Part shown: positions 15,800 to 23,809 of the stretch, piece by piece | How positions within the stretch are numbered: the stretch's first letter is position 1 | Layout: the number at the start of each line of letters is the position of its first letter | From: Acidobacteriota bacterium | GTDB lineage: Bacteria > Actinomycetota > Acidimicrobiia > Acidimicrobiales > RAAP-2 | Direction of reading: 5' to 3' | Assembly (NCBI GenBank): GCA_018971185.1 | Contig: JAGXBH010000012.1 | Span: forward strand, 1-55,316 | Length of the DNA: 55,316 nt | Notes under the pieces: generated by a model | Told to the model about the DNA's origin: nothing | The model's database searches: none | Seen by the model: the letters and a program-made list of their open reading frames with translations, nothing else | Position numbers and translations under genes: made by a program

Positions 15800-16896
15800 C
15801 GCGCGCCGACGTCCCTGCGCTCACCGTTCAGTTCTTCAACGACGAGCACCTCCCGACGCGAGCACGCCACGCGGTCACCACCACGTTGATTCACGCGGCG
15901 AAGGAGGGGTTCCCCCCGAGCGTGAACCTCGCCGTCGTCTCGCGCCAGGGCACCGTGATGCGCGCGTGGAGCGGTCACGCCACCGTGGTGGGACCGCCGG
16001 AGCCCACTCGCGAGGACACGCTCTACGACCTGGCGTCACTCACCAAGGTGATCGTCACTACCACCCTGGCGCTGTGGCTCGAGGACCAAGGGCGTTGGCG
16101 TCTGAGTCAGGGCGCGTACCGGTGGCTCCCCGATCTCACCCGGCGCGACATCACCCTCCATCAGCTCATCACCCACACCTCGGGGATCGTCGCGCATCGC
16201 CCGTTCTTCCACCTCGGCTCGCGACCCGTGGCCATCCGCCGCGCCGTCATGGAGGAGGCCGCACGCGCCACCCGCCCGGGACGGGTCCTCTACAGTGACC
16301 TCAACTTCATGCTGCTCGGTTGGGCGATCGAACGCTGCGCGGGCGAACCCCTCGACCGGCTCTTCGCCCGCGTGGTCGCCGAGCCGCTCGGCCTGAGCGA
16401 CACGCGATTCCGACCCGGTGCCCGGCTGCGCGCGCGTAGCGCGGCCACCGAGCTCGACGGCGATCAGAGGCTGGGTCCGGGTCTCGTGCGCGGTGAGGTC
16501 CACGACGGCAACGCGTGGGCCCTGGGCGGTGTCGCGGGGCACGCCGGACTCTTCTCGACCGCGAGCGATCTCGCCCACTTCGCCGGCGAACTGCTCGACC
16601 CTCGACACCATCGGATCCTCAGCCGCGCCGCCCTCACGCGGATGACCCGGTACCACGCGGGTCGAGCCCCCGACGTGCGTGGTCTGGGGTGGCGACTGGA
16701 GCCCCGCGGCTGGGGTCGCTGGCCCGAGGGCACTTTCTGGCACACGGGATTCACCGGCACGTCACTCCTCATCTCGCCCGCGGCGGACCTCGCCGTCGTC
16801 CTCCTGACCAACGCGGTCCACCCGACCCGCGATCTTGAGCGACAGGCCGCCTTTCGCGCCGAAGTGCACCGAGCGCTCGCCAAGGTGAACTCGTGA
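15796..16896 (+). CDS. Beta-lactamase-fold serine hydrolase (YbbE/AmpC-like), no signal peptide
   Basis: 366 aa serine hydrolase of the beta-lactamase / class C penicillin-binding family. Active-site motifs are S81-x-x-K84 (SLTK), Y166-S-D (YSDLN) and H316-T-G (HTGFTG, in place of KTG). The N-terminus has no signal peptide, so it should act in the cytosol. B. subtilis keeps a member of this family (YbbE) in its MurNAc recycling operon with murQ, which fits the context here. It overlaps its neighbours at both ends (ATGA, GTGA), so it is translationally coupled to the regulator and MurQ-NagA. Likely substrate: the peptide, ester or amide part of a muropeptide; not proven. Confidence 0.85.
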   Translation: MTRADVPALTVQFFNDEHLPTRARHAVTTTLIHAAKEGFPPSVNLAVVSRQGTVMRAWSGHATVVGPPEPTREDTLYDLASLTKVIVTTTLALWLEDQGRWRLSQGAYRWLPDLTRRDITLHQLITHTSGIVAHRPFFHLGSRPVAIRRAVMEEAARATRPGRVLYSDLNFMLLGWAIERCAGEPLDRLFARVVAEPLGLSDTRFRPGARLRARSAATELDGDQRLGPGLVRGEVHDGNAWALGGVAGHAGLFSTASDLAHFAGELLDPRHHRILSRAALTRMTRYHAGRAPDVRGLGWRLEPRGWGRWPEGTFWHTGFTGTSLLISPAADLAVVLLTNAVHPTRDLERQAAFRAEVHRALAKVNS

Positions 16897-18950
16897 GCCA
16901 GCCTCGCGACGCCGCGACCATTCGCCGTCTGGGCACGGAACAGATCCGACCCGAACTCGCGAGGCTCGACGAGATGTCGGTGGGCGAGCTGGTCGACCTG
17001 ATGTGCCACGACGTGCGGCGCGTCCCCGACGCGCTGCGTGAGGCCGAGGGCGCCATCACCACGGCGCTCACGGACCTGGTCGATCGGCTCGAGCGCGGTG
17101 GGCGCCTGATCTACGTCGGTGCGGGCACCGCCGGACGACTGGGCATGCTCGACGCCGCCGAGGCGGGTCCCACCTTCAACGTGCGCGACGGCCAGGTGAT
17201 CGGCGTGATGGCCGGCGGTCTCAGCGCCTTCGGCGTACCCCAGGAGAGCGTCGAGGACGACGCGGACGGGGGGGCCCGGGCGGTGCGCGACCTCGAGGTC
17301 GGCGAGACCGACTGCGTCGTGGGCATCTCGGCGAGCGGGCGCACGCCCTACGTGCTCGGGGCCGTGGCGGAGGCCAACGAGCGTGGGGCGCTCACGGTGG
17401 GCATCTCGTGCAATCACGCGACGCCCCTCAGCGCCGCGGTGCGACACCCCATCGAGGTGGCGGTCGGACCGGAAGTGATCGCCGGGTCGACCCGGATGAA
17501 CTCGGGGACCGCCCAGAAGTTGGTGTTGAACATCCTGTCGACCGCCGCGATGGTGCGCTTGGGTAAGACCTACGGCAACCTCATGGTCGACCTTCGCCCC
17601 ACCAACGAGAAGCTCCGCTACCGGTCCCTTCGCATCGTGGCCGAGATCACCGGCGCCAGCGACGGCGACGTCAGCGCCACCCTCGACGCGTGTCAGTGGC
17701 GCCCGAAGGTCGCCGCGGTGATGATCGTGGGCGGCGTCGACGCCGCCACGGCCGAGGAGATGTTGGGGCGCCACCACGGTCGGCTCCGCGCCACGCTGGA
17801 CGCCTTGGAGCCGCGTGGCGAAGGAAGCCGCCGGGGACCCGACGCGAGTCGGCGACTGGGAGTGGCCGCCGCCTTCGTCGACGGCGAGCTCGTCGAGGGC
17901 GACGTCGAGGTCGACGCCGGGCGGATCGTGGGCGTCGGCCTACCCGGCCAGGGACGCGGCATCGCCGTAGCGGGTTTCGTCGACGCCCAGATCAACGGTT
18001 ACTTCGGGATCGACCTGCTCAACGCCGACGTCGAGGAGATCCTCGCCATGGGCGAGGCGCTCGCGCGCGACGGCGTCGTCGCCTATCAGCCGACGCTGAT
18101 CACCAGTGACATCGAACAACTGCGTCGAGCGACTGCGCGCGTCGCCGAGGCGCGGCGACGGGTGACCTCGGGTGCGCGCATCCTCGGCACGCATCTCGAG
18201 GGCCCCTTCCTCTCGAGTCGGCGCGCGGGGACGCACCCCGTGAACCACCTGCGCGCGCCCGATCCCGATCTCCTGGCGACGCTCCTCGACCTCGAGGGTG
18301 TCACCATGATGACGATCGCCCCCGAACTTCCCGGTGCACTCGATCTCATCCGCACCTGCGTCGCGCGGGGCGTGACGGTCTCCCTCGGCCACAGTGCCGC
18401 GACCGGCGAGGAGGCCCAACGGGGCTTCGACGCGGGCGCCACCGCCGTCACCCACCTCTACAACGCGATGGAACCGATGAGCGCGCGCTCGCCGGGACTG
18501 GCCGGCGCGGCGCTCTCGCGACCCGGTATCGCGGTCCAGGTGATCGCGGACGGCGTACACGTGTCCGAGGAGATGCTGCGAATGACCTTCGCGGCCGCCG
18601 CGCAACGGTGCATCCTGGTGAGCGACGCCATCGCGGCGGCGGGCGTGGAACGCACGGTCGTCCAGCTCGGCGACGTGACGGTCCTGATCAATGACGGCGA
18701 GGCGCGGCGCGTCGATGGCACCCTGGCTGGCAGCATCGGCAAGTTGCGAGACGGACTGACGCACGTGCGCTCGCAGGGCGTCGACGTCCTCGACGCCCTG
18801 CGAGCGGTGATCAGCCGCCCCGCACGACTCACCGGCGCCGACGACCTCGTGTCGCTGCGACCCGGGCGGCCGGCCAACCTGCTCATCCTCGACCACGAAC
18901 TACGCATCACCCGTCGAGTGGAGAACGGTGTCGTCCTCGACCCCACGTGA
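16893..18950 (+). CDS. murQ-nagA: MurQ-NagA fusion: MurNAc-6-P etherase / GlcNAc-6-P deacetylase
   Basis: 685 aa, two full enzymes in one chain. Residues 1 to about 305 are MurQ: SIS-domain GAGTAGRLGMLDAAE (76-90, the catalytic-type Glu is 90), GISASGRTPYV, GSTRMNSGTAQK and NLMVDLRPTNEKL; it cleaves the lactyl ether of MurNAc-6-P to GlcNAc-6-P and D-lactate. After a linker of about 15-20 residues comes NagA (about 322-685): GFVDAQINGYFG (Q366/N368), HLEGPF (E436), GHSAAT (H500), THLYNAM (H521), ADGVHV (H556) and LVSDAI (D578), a complete metal and catalytic set. It would remove acetate to give GlcN-6-P. GTG start in a GTGA overlap with the hydrolase. Both halves look active. I do not know a described example of this fusion. 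Confidence 0.95.
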   Translation: MSQPRDAATIRRLGTEQIRPELARLDEMSVGELVDLMCHDVRRVPDALREAEGAITTALTDLVDRLERGGRLIYVGAGTAGRLGMLDAAEAGPTFNVRDGQVIGVMAGGLSAFGVPQESVEDDADGGARAVRDLEVGETDCVVGISASGRTPYVLGAVAEANERGALTVGISCNHATPLSAAVRHPIEVAVGPEVIAGSTRMNSGTAQKLVLNILSTAAMVRLGKTYGNLMVDLRPTNEKLRYRSLRIVAEITGASDGDVSATLDACQWRPKVAAVMIVGGVDAATAEEMLGRHHGRLRATLDALEPRGEGSRRGPDASRRLGVAAAFVDGELVEGDVEVDAGRIVGVGLPGQGRGIAVAGFVDAQINGYFGIDLLNADVEEILAMGEALARDGVVAYQPTLITSDIEQLRRATARVAEARRRVTSGARILGTHLEGPFLSSRRAGTHPVNHLRAPDPDLLATLLDLEGVTMMTIAPELPGALDLIRTCVARGVTVSLGHSAATGEEAQRGFDAGATAVTHLYNAMEPMSARSPGLAGAALSRPGIAVQVIADGVHVSEEMLRMTFAAAAQRCILVSDAIAAAGVERTVVQLGDVTVLINDGEARRVDGTLAGSIGKLRDGLTHVRSQGVDVLDALRAVISRPARLTGADDLVSLRPGRPANLLILDHELRITRRVENGVVLDPT

Positions 18951-18967
18951 GGTCCCCACGAATCCGA

Positions 18968-18980
18968 TTGGTCCAGTGAG
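18968..18980. promoter_or_regulatory. Third copy of the GntR operator-like element
   Basis: TTGGTCCAGTGAG matches TTGGTCCAGTCAA (14333-14345) at 11 of 13 positions. It lies 44 bp upstream of the dehydrogenase start, just before where the -35 of the leaderless promoter would be, suggesting the dehydrogenase belongs to the same regulon. Confidence 0.5.
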
Positions 18981-19011
18981 CGGCCCCACGTCCTCTCGCG
19001 ACGACCGAGGA

Positions 19012-19017
19012 TATCGT
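19012..19017 (+). promoter_or_regulatory. Leaderless -10 element (TATCGT)
   Basis: TATCGT ends six bases before the ATG at 19024, so the dehydrogenase can be transcribed on its own as well as by readthrough from murQ-nagA. Confidence 0.55.
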
Positions 19018-19023
19018 TCGTCC

Positions 19024-21972
19024 ATGACCACGCCAGCGCCCGGCAGCGAGGTGGACCGCAGCGAGGTCGACGAGGTGACGCGCCAGGTCCTGTCCGACCA
19101 GCTCTCGCGAGCGGTGCGTGGGGAGGTCCGCTTCGACGCGGCGACGCGCGCCATGTACGCCACCGACTCGTCCAACTACCGACAGGTCCCCCTGGGGGTC
19201 GTCTTCCCGCGCGACGAGGACGACGTGGTGCGAACGGTCGAGATCTGCGCGCGTCACCGCGCCCCGATCCTGGGACGCGGCGCCGGCACCAGTCTGGCGG
19301 GCCAGGCGTGCAACGTGGCGGTGGTGATCGACATGAGTCGTCACATGAACCAGATCCTCGAGATCGATCCCGAGCGGCGCCTCGCTCGCGTCCAACCCGG
19401 GGTGGTCCTCGACCGGCTCAACGAGGCGGCGCGCGCCCTCGACCTGACCTTCGGCCCCGATCCGGCGACGCACGCGTGGTGCACCATCGGCGGCATGGTC
19501 GGCAACAACTCCTGCGGCACCCACGCCCTTCGCTACGGCAAGACCGTCGACAACGTCGAGGAGTTGAGGATCGTGACCGTTGACGGCGTGCGAATGCGCC
19601 TGGGTGCGGGCGGCCTCGCGGCGGCCGACGCGGTCACGGCCGACGCGACGCCAGGGGGCGAGACCGACGCGGCGGGTCACGCGGCGCGGATCGTGGGCGA
19701 GTTGCGCCGACTGCGCGACGACTTCGCGACGCCGATCGCCACTGGCTACCCCGCGCTCGAGCGTCGGGTGTCGGGCTACAACCTCGACGCTCTCCTCGAG
19801 GAGAACGGATTCCACCTCGCCCGCGCGCTCGTGGGCTCGGAGTCAACCTGCGCCCTCGTCACGGAGATCACGGTGACGCTCTCGCCCTGGCCCCGCCAGC
19901 GCGTCCTCGTGGTGCTGGGCTACCGCGACATCTACGCCGCCGCCGACGACGTGCCGCGCCTGCTGGGTTTCGACCTGATCGGCCTCGAGGGTTTCGACGC
20001 GACATTGGTCGAGCAGATGCGCCGCGCGGACCTCAACGTCGAGCATCTCGGTCTGCTGCCGCCGGGAGGCGGCTGGCTCCTCTGCGAGGTCGGAGCGGAC
20101 GACCTTGGCGAGGCTGAGGACATCGCCCGTGCGATCCTCGCCTCGCTCGATCCCGAGGTGAGCGCTGAGGTGTTCGTCGACGACGCGACCCAGCGACGCG
20201 TCTGGCAGATCCGTGAATCCGGACTCGGAGCGACCGCGCGCCCCGTGGACCAGCCCGCCAACTACGAGGGGTGGGAGGACGCCGCCGTCGAGCCGGCGAA
20301 CCTCGGTCGCTACCTGCGCGGCGTCAAGGATCTCTGGGACGAGTTCGGCCTGAGTGGTGCCTGGTACGGGCACTTCGGCCAGGGTTGCGTGCACACCCGT
20401 AACAACTTCGACCTCGCGAGCGTCGAGGGCCTGTCGCGATACCGCGAGTTCGTCGAGCGCGCCGCCGACCTGTGCGTCGCGCTGGGCGGCTCGATCTCGG
20501 GCGAGCACGGCGACGGTCAGTCCCGCGGCGAACTGCTCACCCGTATGTACAGCCCCGCCCTGATGGAGGCGTTCGGGCGTTTCAAGTCGATCTGGGACCC
20601 CCAGGGGCGGATGAACCCCGGCAAACTCATCGACGCCTACCCGCTCGACACCAACCTACGTCACGGCCCCCGCTACCGCTCGGCCAATCTCCTCGCGACC
20701 GGATTCGCGTTCGCCCAGGACCACGGATCATTCCAAGAGGCGCTCGAGCGCTGCGTGGGCGTGGGCAAGTGCCGCAGTGACGGCGCCGGCGTCATGTGCC
20801 CCTCCTACCGCGTCACGCGCGAGGAGAAGCACTCCACCCGCGGTCGCGCGAAACTCCTCGGCGAGCTCTTCCAGGGCGCGACGATCCCCGCGACCTGGAA
20901 GAGCGACGAGGTCTTCGACGCGCTCGACCTGTGCCTGTCGTGCAAGGGCTGCGCGTCGGACTGCCCGACGCACGTGGACATGGCGACGTACAAGTCCGAG
21001 TTCCTCTCGCACTACTACCGAGGCCGCCTGCGTCCACGGGCGACCTATGCCCTGTCGTTGCTCCCCTGGAGCGGGAGGGTCGCCTCGCGGGTGCCGCGCC
21101 TCGCCAACGCGTTGCTGCAGAATCCCTTGTCGCGCGGGGTGATGATGCGCGTCGCGGGACTCAGCACGCTCCGTCGAGCGCCGGTGTTCGCGCGACGCAG
21201 CGCGCGTCGCGACCCGTCGGTCCGACGGCGCGGTGACGACCTCGCCGCCAGCGTCGTCGTGTGGCCCGACACCTTCAGCGACCTCTTCTCGCCCGAGCGC
21301 GTGAGGACGAGCGTCGAGGTGCTCGAGTTCGCGGGCGAGCGCGTCGCCATTCCACGGCGTTGGGCGTGTTGTGGTCGAACGCTCTACGACGCGGGCATGC
21401 TCGACCGGGCGCGCGCGAGCGCGTCGCGCGTCCTCGACGTCCTCTCGCCCTACCTCGAGAAGGGCGTACCCGTCGTCGTCGTCGAGCCCAGTTGTCTCGC
21501 GGCGTTCCGTGACGAGTTCGTGGGCCTCCTGGCGCACGACCCGCGCGCGGCGCGACTCGCGTCGCTCAGTCGAAGCCTCGCCGAGCATCTCGACACCCTC
21601 GAGTGGTCGCCCCCCGACCCCGTGAGCCGGGGCCGCGTCAGCGTGCACCCCCACTGCCACCAGCGAGCCACCGGGGGCTCGGGGGCTGAGGCGAACGTGC
21701 TGACCCGCCTCGGGTACGCGGTGGACGTCCTCGACCTCGGTTGCTGCGGCCTCGCTGGCTCCTTCGGCTACGAGAGGCACCACGACGAGCTCTCGCGAGA
21801 GATCGCGCGCGACCGCTTCCTGCCCGGTCTCGCGGCGGCGGCCGAGAAGGGACCTCTCCTGCTCGACGGGTTCAGCTGTGAACTCCAGGCGCATCACCTC
21901 AGCGACCTGACGACCACCTCGTTCGCCGAATTGGTGCACCGCGTCGTGGTGGACCGCGCGACGGCGACCTGA
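19024..21972 (+). CDS. FAD/Fe-S D-2-hydroxyacid (D-lactate?) dehydrogenase, YdiJ-like fusion
   Basis: 982 aa GlcD-GlcF-type fusion like E. coli YdiJ. The N-terminal FAD_binding_4 region contains PILGRGAGTSLAGQACN and GGMVGNNSCGTHALRYGKT; the FAD-oxidase C-terminal domain with ISGEHGDGQSRG follows at about 490-510. Next come two ferredoxin-like cysteine clusters (CVGVGKCRSDGAGVMCPSYR from about 577; CLSCKGCASDCP from about 636) and two CCG motifs (ACCGRT about 781, GCCGLAG about 906). Family members oxidise D-lactate or D-2-hydroxyglutarate and pass electrons to the quinone pool. Placed after murQ, D-lactate is the natural candidate substrate. The ATG at 19024 fits the leaderless -10; the frame is open 32 codons upstream but overlaps nagA. 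Confidence 0.85.
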   Translation: MTTPAPGSEVDRSEVDEVTRQVLSDQLSRAVRGEVRFDAATRAMYATDSSNYRQVPLGVVFPRDEDDVVRTVEICARHRAPILGRGAGTSLAGQACNVAVVIDMSRHMNQILEIDPERRLARVQPGVVLDRLNEAARALDLTFGPDPATHAWCTIGGMVGNNSCGTHALRYGKTVDNVEELRIVTVDGVRMRLGAGGLAAADAVTADATPGGETDAAGHAARIVGELRRLRDDFATPIATGYPALERRVSGYNLDALLEENGFHLARALVGSESTCALVTEITVTLSPWPRQRVLVVLGYRDIYAAADDVPRLLGFDLIGLEGFDATLVEQMRRADLNVEHLGLLPPGGGWLLCEVGADDLGEAEDIARAILASLDPEVSAEVFVDDATQRRVWQIRESGLGATARPVDQPANYEGWEDAAVEPANLGRYLRGVKDLWDEFGLSGAWYGHFGQGCVHTRNNFDLASVEGLSRYREFVERAADLCVALGGSISGEHGDGQSRGELLTRMYSPALMEAFGRFKSIWDPQGRMNPGKLIDAYPLDTNLRHGPRYRSANLLATGFAFAQDHGSFQEALERCVGVGKCRSDGAGVMCPSYRVTREEKHSTRGRAKLLGELFQGATIPATWKSDEVFDALDLCLSCKGCASDCPTHVDMATYKSEFLSHYYRGRLRPRATYALSLLPWSGRVASRVPRLANALLQNPLSRGVMMRVAGLSTLRRAPVFARRSARRDPSVRRRGDDLAASVVVWPDTFSDLFSPERVRTSVEVLEFAGERVAIPRRWACCGRTLYDAGMLDRARASASRVLDVLSPYLEKGVPVVVVEPSCLAAFRDEFVGLLAHDPRAARLASLSRSLAEHLDTLEWSPPDPVSRGRVSVHPHCHQRATGGSGAEANVLTRLGYAVDVLDLGCCGLAGSFGYERHHDELSREIARDRFLPGLAAAAEKGPLLLDGFSCELQAHHLSDLTTTSFAELVHRVVVDRATAT

Positions 21973-21976
21973 CGCG

Positions 21977-23002
21977 TCAGACCCCCAGGGTGACCTTGCT
22001 CAGACCCGGCGACGCGTCGATCGGTCGAGCGCGCCGTTGACCGAGCCGCAGGGCGAGCACCTGTCCGACGATGACGTGCGCGAGACCGAGGGCCCAATTC
22101 GCCACTTCCACGTCGAGGACGATCTCGGCGTCGCACGCGAGTGAGCGTCGCGACCTTGGGCGAAGTACGACGGTGGACATGCCGGCACGTCGAGCGCCCT
22201 CCAGGGTGAGTGTGCAGAGCTCGTCGGTCATCTCGTCGGTCACGACCAGCAGTAGCGTCGCCCCGACGCCGTCGGCACCGACGGGCCCGTGGGCGAAGTC
22301 CGAGGCCGCGTAGCTCTCCGCACGCACACCGGTCACCTCGCGGATCTTGAGGGCCACCTCCGACGCCGCCGCCGCTCCGATGCCACGCCCCACCACCGTG
22401 AGGCCATGATCCGCGTCGAGGGCCTCGAGGGGTAGCGACGCGCCCATGGCCCACGTCACGACCGTCTCGACGACGTCGGGCAACTCCTCAAGACCACCGA
22501 CGTCCGCGCGCTTGATCGCCGATACCAACTGGGCCAGCGCGTGCCACGACGCGCTGAAGGTCTTGGTCGAGGCCACCGCTCGCTCGGGACCCGCGGCCAT
22601 GTCGATCACGACGTCGCTCGCGACACCGAGCGGCGAGGAGACGTCATTGGTCAGCGCGGCACCGGGCCGGCCTTGTCGTCGCGCGTGCTCGACCACCTCG
22701 CGCATCCCCGGCGAGCGACCCGACTGGGAGATCACCAGCACCCCCGCGCCCGAGAGATCGAGGCGCGACGGATCACCGTAGAGCGAGGGCGTGGCCAACG
22801 CCACCACGAGACCCGACTCGCGGCCCGCGAGGTACTGGAAGAACATCGCCGCGTTGTCCGACGAGCCGCGAGCGCCGACCAGGGCGTAGTTGATGTCGCG
22901 CCATGACCTCGCGACCCTCGCCGCCTGTTGGGCGCCCTCGTCGCGTCGTGCGCGAAGGACTCGCGCCTGGGAGAGGATCTCTTGTTCGAAGTGCGTCGTC
23001 AT
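21977..23002 (-). CDS. SIS-domain glucosamine-6-phosphate deaminase-like protein (NagB-II / GlmS isomerase type)
   Basis: 341 aa with two SIS domains and no glutaminase domain, the layout of NagB-II-type deaminases and AgaS/FrlB relatives. Marks: VGARGSSDNAAMFFQYL, VISQSGRSPGMREVVEHAR, ERAVASTKTFSASWHALAQ (first domain) and VVGRGIGAAAASEVALKIREVTGVRAESYAASDFAHGP (second). It would turn GlcN-6-P, the NagA product, into fructose-6-P and ammonia, the last step into glycolysis. Its stop is four bases from that of the converging dehydrogenase. Starts at ATG 23002 with weak GGACGGAA. The family also includes deglycases, so the exact substrate rests on context. Confidence 0.8.
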   Translation of the reverse strand: MTTHFEQEILSQARVLRARRDEGAQQAARVARSWRDINYALVGARGSSDNAAMFFQYLAGRESGLVVALATPSLYGDPSRLDLSGAGVLVISQSGRSPGMREVVEHARRQGRPGAALTNDVSSPLGVASDVVIDMAAGPERAVASTKTFSASWHALAQLVSAIKRADVGGLEELPDVVETVVTWAMGASLPLEALDADHGLTVVGRGIGAAAASEVALKIREVTGVRAESYAASDFAHGPVGADGVGATLLLVVTDEMTDELCTLTLEGARRAGMSTVVLRPRSRRSLACDAEIVLDVEVANWALGLAHVIVGQVLALRLGQRRARPIDASPGLSKVTLGV

Positions 23003-23030
23003 TTCCGTCCCGTCATGTGCTCAGAGCCAG

Positions 23031-23036
23031 ATTCTA
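23031..23036 (-). promoter_or_regulatory. Candidate -10 (TAGAAT) of the SIS deaminase gene
   Basis: TAGAAT on the minus strand, predicted start about 20 bases before the ATG at 23002. The -35 region is poor. I see no copy of the TTGGTCC element in 23003-23206, so control may differ from the divergent operons. Confidence 0.4.
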
Positions 23037-23194
23037 GGCGAATTGTTCGTGACTTTTCCCTCATCAGAGGGGTAATCGGTGTCGAGCGGTGCGTACCAAT
23101 CAGTCCGCGAGCACCCATCGGGCCTGGTCACGTCGACGTGACAACTCCGCGCTGGGGACCGGGGTCGACGTCGCCCGCGGCCGCGCTGCCCCAC

Positions 23195-23200
23195 TACATT
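23195..23200 (+). promoter_or_regulatory. Leaderless -10 element (TACATT)
   Basis: TACATT ends six bases before the ATG at 23207. Confidence 0.6.
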
Positions 23201-23206
23201 GTCGTC

Positions 23207-23731
23207 ATGCCCGCACCGACTTCGTGTACGGCCTGTGACTTCTCGTGGGACGAGATCACGCGCCACAACTTCGCCGCCCGCCTGTCCGTCGAGAACGAGG
23301 CCCTCGTCGCGGCGCTGTCCTCAGCGGGCGCGCGAGCCACTCGGCGCCCCTCGCCCGCACGATGGTCCGTCCTCGAATACGCCGCGCACGTGCGCGACGT
23401 GCTGATCTCGATTCGCGAACGCGTCATCCTCGCCGTGGTCCTCGAGCGACCCACCGGCGTCGCGATGTACCGCGACGAGCGCGTCGACGCCGGTCTCTAC
23501 CGCAACGACACCTCCGGCGACGTCGCCGAGGAGTTGCAGGTCCTCGCGCGACTGGTGATCGCCACCGTGTCATCGTTAGGTGACGGGGTGCAGGATCGCA
23601 CCCTGGTCTTCAGCCCACAGTCACCCCACGAGGTCACCATTGGCTGGGCGATCGCCCAGTTGGTCCACGAGGTACGCCACCACCTGATGGACGTGCGCGA
23701 GAACCTGACGCTACTCGGCGACGCCCCCTGA
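23207..23731 (+). CDS. DinB-like protein, paralogue of 2307-2834
   Basis: 174 aa. Same family as the gene at 2307: N-terminal CTACDFSW, RWSVLEYAAHVRDV and the C-terminal VHEVRHHLMDV, giving a likely three-His metal site (His in AAHVRDV, His in LVHEV, His pair in RHH). The frame is open upstream to 22928 but the -10 and absence of any ribosome-binding site support the ATG at 23207. Function unknown; thiol-dependent transferase or isomerase activity is possible by family. Confidence 0.75.
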   Translation: MPAPTSCTACDFSWDEITRHNFAARLSVENEALVAALSSAGARATRRPSPARWSVLEYAAHVRDVLISIRERVILAVVLERPTGVAMYRDERVDAGLYRNDTSGDVAEELQVLARLVIATVSSLGDGVQDRTLVFSPQSPHEVTIGWAIAQLVHEVRHHLMDVRENLTLLGDAP

Positions 23732-23797
23732 CGGCGAGGGTCCGACGCGAGACGAACGCCGGGCTCGCTGCACACTCGCTCCTCGGGGCGAGGTCGG

Positions 23798-23803
23798 TAG
23801 GCT
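23798..23803 (+). promoter_or_regulatory. Leaderless -10 element (TAGGCT)
   Basis: TAGGCT ends six bases before the ATG at 23810. Confidence 0.55.
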
Positions 23804-23809
23804 GACGTC

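Noticed and set aside
18907..19815. 302-codon minus-strand frame opposite the dehydrogenase
   Set aside because: Shadow frame; the plus strand holds the FAD-binding motifs.
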